A DNA stretch of 64,000 nt from an uncultured bacterium (GTDB lineage: Bacteria; Bacteroidota; Bacteroidia; Bacteroidales; Rikenellaceae): contig CAJMNH010000001.1 of assembly GCA_905214725.1 (NCBI GenBank), positions 124,001 through 188,000 on the forward strand, read 5' to 3'. The translations under genes were made by a program, and so were the position numbers. The first letter of the stretch is position 1, and every line of letters starts with the position of its first letter. Under the pieces are notes generated by a model, which was given only the letters and a program-made list of their open reading frames with translations, ran no database searches and was not told where the DNA came from. Of the stretch, positions 61,216 to 64,000 are shown one piece after another.

Positions 61216-61908
61216 ATGAAAAAAGTCGTGGTTTTTACCGGTGCCGGCGTGAGTGCCGACAGCGGGCTCTCCACCTTCCGCGATGCCGACGGATTGTGGG
61301 CGAATTATCGGATAGAGGATGTTTGTACGCCCGAAGCGTTGGCGCGGAACCGTCCGCTGGTGATCGAGTTCTACAACAAGCGCCGCCGTGAAACGATGGC
61401 TGCGCGGCCCAATCCGGCGCATCTGGCTATCGCCTGTCTGGAGGAGGATTTCGACGTCGAGGTCATTACCCAGAATGTCGACAACCTCCACGAACGCGCC
61501 GGCTCGACCCGTGTGACGCACCTGCACGGCGAGTTGATGAAGCTCCGCTCGTCGCGCAATCCCGATTTGATCGTTCCGATCGAAGGGTGGGAACAGCCGT
61601 TGGACGCTACGGCGCCCGACGGAGCGCTGCTGCGTCCGCATATCGTCTTTTTCGGCGAGGCGGTTCCCCAGTTCGACCCTGCGGCGCGGATTGCGGCGAC
61701 GGCCGATATTCTGATCGTCGTCGGAACGTCGCTTGCGGTCTATCCGGCGGCTTCGCTGGTGCATTATGTGCGTCCCGAAGTGCCGATCTACCTGATCGAT
61801 CCCGGTGAACCCGACGTGCGGATGATCCGCAACCCGCTGACGCATATCCGCGAGCGGGCGGCCGTCGGAATGCCGGAGTTGGCGGAGCGGCTGCGCGGGG
61901 AGTTGTGA
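61216..61908 (+). CDS. NAD-dependent deacylase, sirtuin family, without Zn cysteines
   Basis: 230 residues. NAD-binding GAGVSADSGLSTFRDADGLW (about 9-28), TQNVDNLHERAGS and the catalytic His in HLHGELMK; GTSLAVYPAA near the C-terminus. The Zn-binding Cys pairs usual in sirtuins between HG and the next GEAVP segment are absent (LRSSRNPDLIVPIEG takes their place), as in other Bacteroidota members. It removes acyl groups from lysines using NAD+. A possible -7-like TACCTTTA lies at about 61153-61160. Confidence 0.92.
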   Translation: MKKVVVFTGAGVSADSGLSTFRDADGLWANYRIEDVCTPEALARNRPLVIEFYNKRRRETMAARPNPAHLAIACLEEDFDVEVITQNVDNLHERAGSTRVTHLHGELMKLRSSRNPDLIVPIEGWEQPLDATAPDGALLRPHIVFFGEAVPQFDPAARIAATADILIVVGTSLAVYPAASLVHYVRPEVPIYLIDPGEPDVRMIRNPLTHIRERAAVGMPELAERLRGEL

Positions 61909-61928
61909 CGGAGCGTTCGGATAAAAAA

Positions 61929-61963
61929 GAAGCGGGGTTTTCTGAAAACCCCGCTTCTTTTTG
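61929..61963. terminator. bidirectional terminator
   Basis: GAAGCGGGGTTTT-ctg-AAAACCCCGCTTC, 13-base stem with T-run, between convergent genes. Confidence 0.88.
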
Positions 61964-61977
61964 TTCGGATTTATGCT

Positions 61978-63156
61978 CTATCCGAGGAACGACAGCAGAA
62001 TACCGGCGGCTACCGCCGAGCCGACCACGCCGGCCACATTGGGACCCATGGCGTGCATCAGCAGATAGTTGGAACGATCGTATTTGATGCCGATGTCCTG
62101 ACTTACGCGGGCTGCGGCCGGAACGGCCGATACGCCTGCATTACCGATCAGCGGGTTGATCTTATTGCCCTCCTTGAGGAAGAGGTTCATCAACTTCACG
62201 AAGAGCACGCCGCCGGCCGTTGCGATGATGAACGACAATGCGCCCAGAATGAAGATGTAAACCGTTTTCGGCGTCAGGAAGACGTCGGCCTGCGTCGAAG
62301 CGCCGACCGTAAGCCCGATCAGGATCGTCACGATGTCGATGAGCTGGTTGCCGGCCGTCGTCGCCAAACGCTTCACCACGCCGCTCTCTTTGAGCAGGTT
62401 GCCCAAGAAAAGCATACCCAGCAGCGGAATGGCGTCGGGCACCACGAAGGTTGTGAGCAGGAAGCCGATGATGGGGAAGAGAATCTTCTCGGTCTGCGAC
62501 ACGGCGCGCGGCGGACGCATCTTGATCAGACGCTCTTTCTGTGTCGTAAACAACCGCATCACGGGAGGTTGGATCACCGGCACGAGCGCCATGTAGGAGT
62601 AGGCGCAGATGGCGATGGCTCCCATGTATTCGGGTGCGAGGCGGCCGGTAAGGAAAATGGCTGTCGGGCCGTCGGCGCCGCCGATAATGGCGATCGAACC
62701 CGCTTCGTTTGCCGGAAATCCGAGCGCGAGCGCACCCATGTAGGCGGCGAAAATACCGATCTGGGCCGCAGCGCCGATCAACATCAGTTTGGGATTGGAA
62801 AGCAGCGACGAGAAATCGGTCAGCGCTCCGACGCCGAGGAAAATCAGCGGCGGATAGATGCCGTAACGAACACCGAAATAGAGGTAGTTCATAACCGATC
62901 CCTCTTCGTAAATGCCGATCAGGTGTCCCGACACCATCGGGATATTCCCCAGTATGATGCCGAATCCGATCGGCACCAAGAGCATCGGCTCGTACTTTTT
63001 CTTGATGGCCAGATAGAGCAGGAAGCAACCTACGAGGATCATAATGAGATACTTGTATCCGCCCTCCGTCGTGAAGAGGTTGGCGAATCCGGTCTCTCCC
63101 ATGAACTTCGAGATGCTTTCGCTCAGGAACGATGATGAAGTGAGGAATCCGAGCAT
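61978..63156 (-). CDS. Na+-translocating decarboxylase beta subunit
   Basis: 392 residues with about nine to eleven membrane helices. Family landmarks: GGADGPTAIFLTGRLAPE (about 158-175) and NPLIGNAGVSAVPAAARVSQ near the C-terminus, which line the Na+ path. It couples decarboxylation of a biotin-bound carboxyl group to Na+ export. Whether the substrate is oxaloacetate, methylmalonyl-CoA or glutaconyl-CoA cannot be told without the alpha subunit, which is not in the window. The biotin carrier gene ends one base before its start. Confidence 0.95.
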   Translation of the reverse strand: MLGFLTSSSFLSESISKFMGETGFANLFTTEGGYKYLIMILVGCFLLYLAIKKKYEPMLLVPIGFGIILGNIPMVSGHLIGIYEEGSVMNYLYFGVRYGIYPPLIFLGVGALTDFSSLLSNPKLMLIGAAAQIGIFAAYMGALALGFPANEAGSIAIIGGADGPTAIFLTGRLAPEYMGAIAICAYSYMALVPVIQPPVMRLFTTQKERLIKMRPPRAVSQTEKILFPIIGFLLTTFVVPDAIPLLGMLFLGNLLKESGVVKRLATTAGNQLIDIVTILIGLTVGASTQADVFLTPKTVYIFILGALSFIIATAGGVLFVKLMNLFLKEGNKINPLIGNAGVSAVPAAARVSQDIGIKYDRSNYLLMHAMGPNVAGVVGSAVAAGILLSFLG

Positions 63157-63157
63157 A

Positions 63158-63619
63158 CTATTCGATCGTAATTAGAACGGCTCCTTCCAGAACGGAATCG
63201 CCTCTGGTTACCTTGACGGATTTCACGACGCCGGCGCGGTCCGCGTCGATGTTGTTCTCCATTTTCATCGCTTCGAGAATCATCAGTGTCTGGCCGACGG
63301 CGATGGTATCGCCCTCCTTGATCTTGACGTCGAGGATAACGCCCGGCAGCGGGCTTTTGATCGGCGTCTCACCGGTCGAAACGGTTGCGGCGGCCGCAGC
63401 GGCGGGCTTGCCGACGGCAACCGTCGAAGGCTGCACGGGATGCGAGGCCGGAACGGCTGCGACCTGCGGCTTTTTGGAAACTGCCGGCTTTACGGTGCTT
63501 CCCTCCACTTCGACCTCGTAGGTAGCACCGTTTACGGTTACGTTGGCCGTGCTGTCGCCGTTGATCTCGATCGAAACTTTGTATTCGTTTCCGTTGATCT
63601 TGAAACTGTATTCTTTCAT
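63158..63619 (-). CDS. biotin carrier subunit of the Na+-pumping decarboxylase
   Basis: 153 residues: an N-terminal beta region (MKEYSFKINGNEYKVSIEI), an Ala/Pro/Val-rich flexible linker (about 50-85), and a C-terminal biotinyl domain with the EAMKMENN site, whose Lys is biotinylated. It shuttles the carboxyl group between the transferase and the membrane beta subunit. Between the OadG-like gene and the beta subunit on one transcript. Confidence 0.95.
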   Translation of the reverse strand: MKEYSFKINGNEYKVSIEINGDSTANVTVNGATYEVEVEGSTVKPAVSKKPQVAAVPASHPVQPSTVAVGKPAAAAAATVSTGETPIKSPLPGVILDVKIKEGDTIAVGQTLMILEAMKMENNIDADRAGVVKSVKVTRGDSVLEGAVLITIE

Positions 63620-63640
63620 GTCTTTTTCGTAAAGGAATTA

Positions 63641-64000
63641 TTATTTACGTTCCGGCATCGGCGTCAAACCGTGGATTTTCGAGCTCCACGGCGAGTAGAC
63701 GCGGGCTACGCGGTTGATCGTGATCACGTCGCTCTCATGATCGTGCAGTTCGGCCTTATGAAGCTTTACGGCCAATGCGATCGCTGCGATCACCTCGCCG
63801 TTATCCATACTTACCTGTCCGGCCGTCTTGGAAGCGGCTTTCCGATTGGCGCTCTTGACCATCACTTTACCGAAAAGCCAGATCAGAAGCGCAAGCACGA
63901 TCAGCGCGGAAAGCACCACCGTTACTGATACGATGGCGACGTAGACTCCGTAAGGATCGTGTTCGAGAATCGTATCCGAACCTTTTGCGAAAAGCGCGGA
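63641..64000 (-). CDS. OadG-like small membrane subunit, 5' end outside window
   Basis: Frame open to the window end; 119 residues are visible. One membrane helix (YVAIVSVTVVLSALIVLALL, preceded by SDTILEHDPYG) and a cytoplasmic tail with DNGEVIAAIALAVKLHKAELHDHES and RVYSPWSSKIHG. GTG 63919 lies inside the helix, so the true start is beyond 64000. It is the gamma/delta-type anchor of the Na+ decarboxylase complex. Confidence 0.88.
   Translation of the reverse strand, partial: SALFAKGSDTILEHDPYGVYVAIVSVTVVLSALIVLALLIWLFGKVMVKSANRKAASKTAGQVSMDNGEVIAAIALAVKLHKAELHDHESDVITINRVARVYSPWSSKIHGLTPMPERK

Overview
This looks like a chromosomal segment of a gut Bacteroidota bacterium, most likely Alistipes or a close Rikenellaceae relative. 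The core genes are GC-rich, Shine-Dalgarno sites are largely absent, and many genes are preceded by the Bacteroidota promoter pattern (TTTG about 19 bases upstream of TAnnTTTG). Family content fits too: DUF4294, DUF4251, fimbrillin/FISUMP lipoprotein, long NusB, K+-dependent membrane pyrophosphatase, RHS proteins with a DUF6443-type region. The genus is an inference; no rRNA is present.

Layout. 1-4.2 kb: the 3' part of an RHS polymorphic-toxin gene and an overlapping small membrane protein. 4.4-24 kb: mostly housekeeping and envelope genes (LTA-synthase-like sulfatase, lipoproteins, acyl-ACP thioesterase, bacterioferritin, ion-pumping pyrophosphatase, DsbD, glycosyltransferase, two MFS carriers, TPR protein, Era). 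24.4-36.5 kb: an accessory island with a large secreted partner protein directly followed by a full-length RHS protein whose C-terminal tip is an M23 peptidase with all metal ligands, then a lipoprotein, an orphan RHS tip cassette with its own lipoprotein, a frameshifted third cassette with a small secreted protein, and scraps of further cassettes. 36.5-38.7 kb: a small ORF and a fimbrillin-like lipoprotein. 38.8-41.5 kb: DeoR regulator divergent from a glycerophosphodiesterase and araD. 41.7-56 kb: housekeeping genes (ffh, tRNA-Gln, cobalamin adenosyltransferase, BaiN-type flavoprotein, nusB-yajC, ogt, cvfB, omega-amidase-like, uvrA) and two tRNA-Pro genes. 56.7-59.5 kb: a three-gene operon of steroid 5-alpha-reductase, old-yellow-enzyme reductase and short-chain dehydrogenase, the set expected for bile-acid/steroid A-ring stereochemical conversion. 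59.6-64 kb: glutamate decarboxylase, sirtuin and part of a Na+-pumping decarboxylase operon.

Two systems stand out. The RHS island reads as a contact-dependent or secreted toxin locus in which alternative toxin tips, each followed by a candidate immunity gene predicted to sit in the membrane or periplasm, are stored downstream and share core sequence through which they could recombine onto the expressed gene. The reductase operon suggests a host-steroid metabolising ability. The pyrophosphatase and the decarboxylase together suggest sodium-based energy coupling.
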